Below, piece after piece: positions 63,940 through 64,000 of a stretch of 64,000 nt of DNA. The position numbers and the translations under genes were made by a program. The notes under the pieces were generated by a model. It was not told where the DNA came from. It saw only the letters and a list, made by a program, of their open reading frames with translations, and did no database searches. Source of the stretch: Runella zeae DSM 19591 (GTDB lineage Bacteria; Bacteroidota; Bacteroidia; Cytophagales; Spirosomataceae); NCBI RefSeq assembly GCF_000423565.1, contig NZ_AUIF01000033.1, forward strand, positions 78,679 to 142,678, in the 5' to 3' direction. Numbering within the stretch: position 1 is the first letter of the stretch; each line of letters begins with the position of its first letter.

Positions 63940-63944
63940 GATTT

Positions 63945-64000
63945 TTAAAAAGGTCTGAAGCCGCTAAAAGGTATATCATCCAAAATAGGGGCAAAAAAAC
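63945..64000 (-). CDS. C-terminal tail of a gene entering from the right
   Basis: Minus-strand frame open from 64000 to TAA at 63945-63947, reading FFAPILDDIPFSGFRPF. DDIPF is reminiscent of the acidic tip of single-stranded-DNA-binding proteins (DDDIPF), but here it is followed by six residues, so the identity is only a hint. The rest is outside the window. Confidence 0.4.
   Translation of the reverse strand, partial: FFAPILDDIPFSGFRPF

Noticed and set aside
1..64000. CRISPR arrays, tRNA or rRNA genes, complete insertion sequences
   Set aside because: I found no regular spaced repeats, no cloverleaf-like tRNA with CCA-end context, no rRNA-like sequence and no transposase.

Overview
The window looks like part of a large plasmid or other secondary replicon of a Cytophagales-type Bacteroidota (relatives of Runella, Dyadobacter or Spirosoma are plausible; the sequence alone does not fix the genus). 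The evidence is four SusC/SusD-type features in three polysaccharide-utilisation loci (PULs), ECF sigma/FecR pairs, a type IX secretion sorting domain, weak Shine-Dalgarno signals with several TAnnTTTG promoter boxes, and a plasmid-type ParA/ParB pair at the right end.

Layout. (A) 1-9969: a leftward PUL with a GH88/GH105 unsaturated-uronyl hydrolase (cut by the window edge), a GH115-like alpha-glucuronidase, SusD and SusC. Facing it are kduD (late uronate catabolism) and an IclR-type regulator. (B) 10137-19019: a visibly G+C-richer block with a one-protein hybrid two-component regulator (TPR-GAF-kinase-receiver-AraC), two secreted proteins (one with a T9SS tail), an AAC(3)-I-like GNAT, a PaiB-like flavoprotein and a CsgG/LpoB-like protein. 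(C) 19020-21078: remnants of a SNF2 helicase and an unknown gene, a small NADP-binding oxidoreductase, and a hairpin-rich spacer. (D) 21079-34071: a second PUL with ECF sigma, FecR, a frameshifted SusC, SusD_2, two FAD oxidoreductases, a beta-helix pectinase-like protein and an MFS transporter. (E) 34072-39586: an MTHFR-like protein, small lipoproteins, a secreted alpha/beta hydrolase, and a two-gene HNH module. (F) 39630-58611: a large leftward PUL with GH10 xylanase, a sialate-esterase/CE4 deacetylase fusion, ECF sigma, FecR, SusC, SusD, GH88, a LacI regulator, GH97, ROK kinase and a heparinase-like lyase. (G) 58612-64000: ThuA-like protein, cytochrome c/PQQ-type sugar dehydrogenase, then parA-parB with palindromic operator-like DNA and the tail of one more gene.

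How it fits together (inference). GH10, GH115, GH88, the esterase fusion and GH97 together suggest acetylated glucuronoxylan or a similar uronic-acid-bearing hemicellulose. KduD, the beta-helix protein, the GH88/105 enzymes and the heparinase-like protein suggest pectin-like or other uronic-acid polymers. Most enzymes carry signal peptides; kduD, the ROK kinase and MFS would handle released sugars in the cytoplasm.

The most interesting unexplained signal is a structured leader found between fecR and susC in both sigma-controlled PULs (22906-22990 and, reversed, 52675-52769). Both have two hairpins, a conserved linker resembling GGTYYCCCYGC..ATGTTTC, and a possible long-range pairing that differs in sequence but keeps complementarity.
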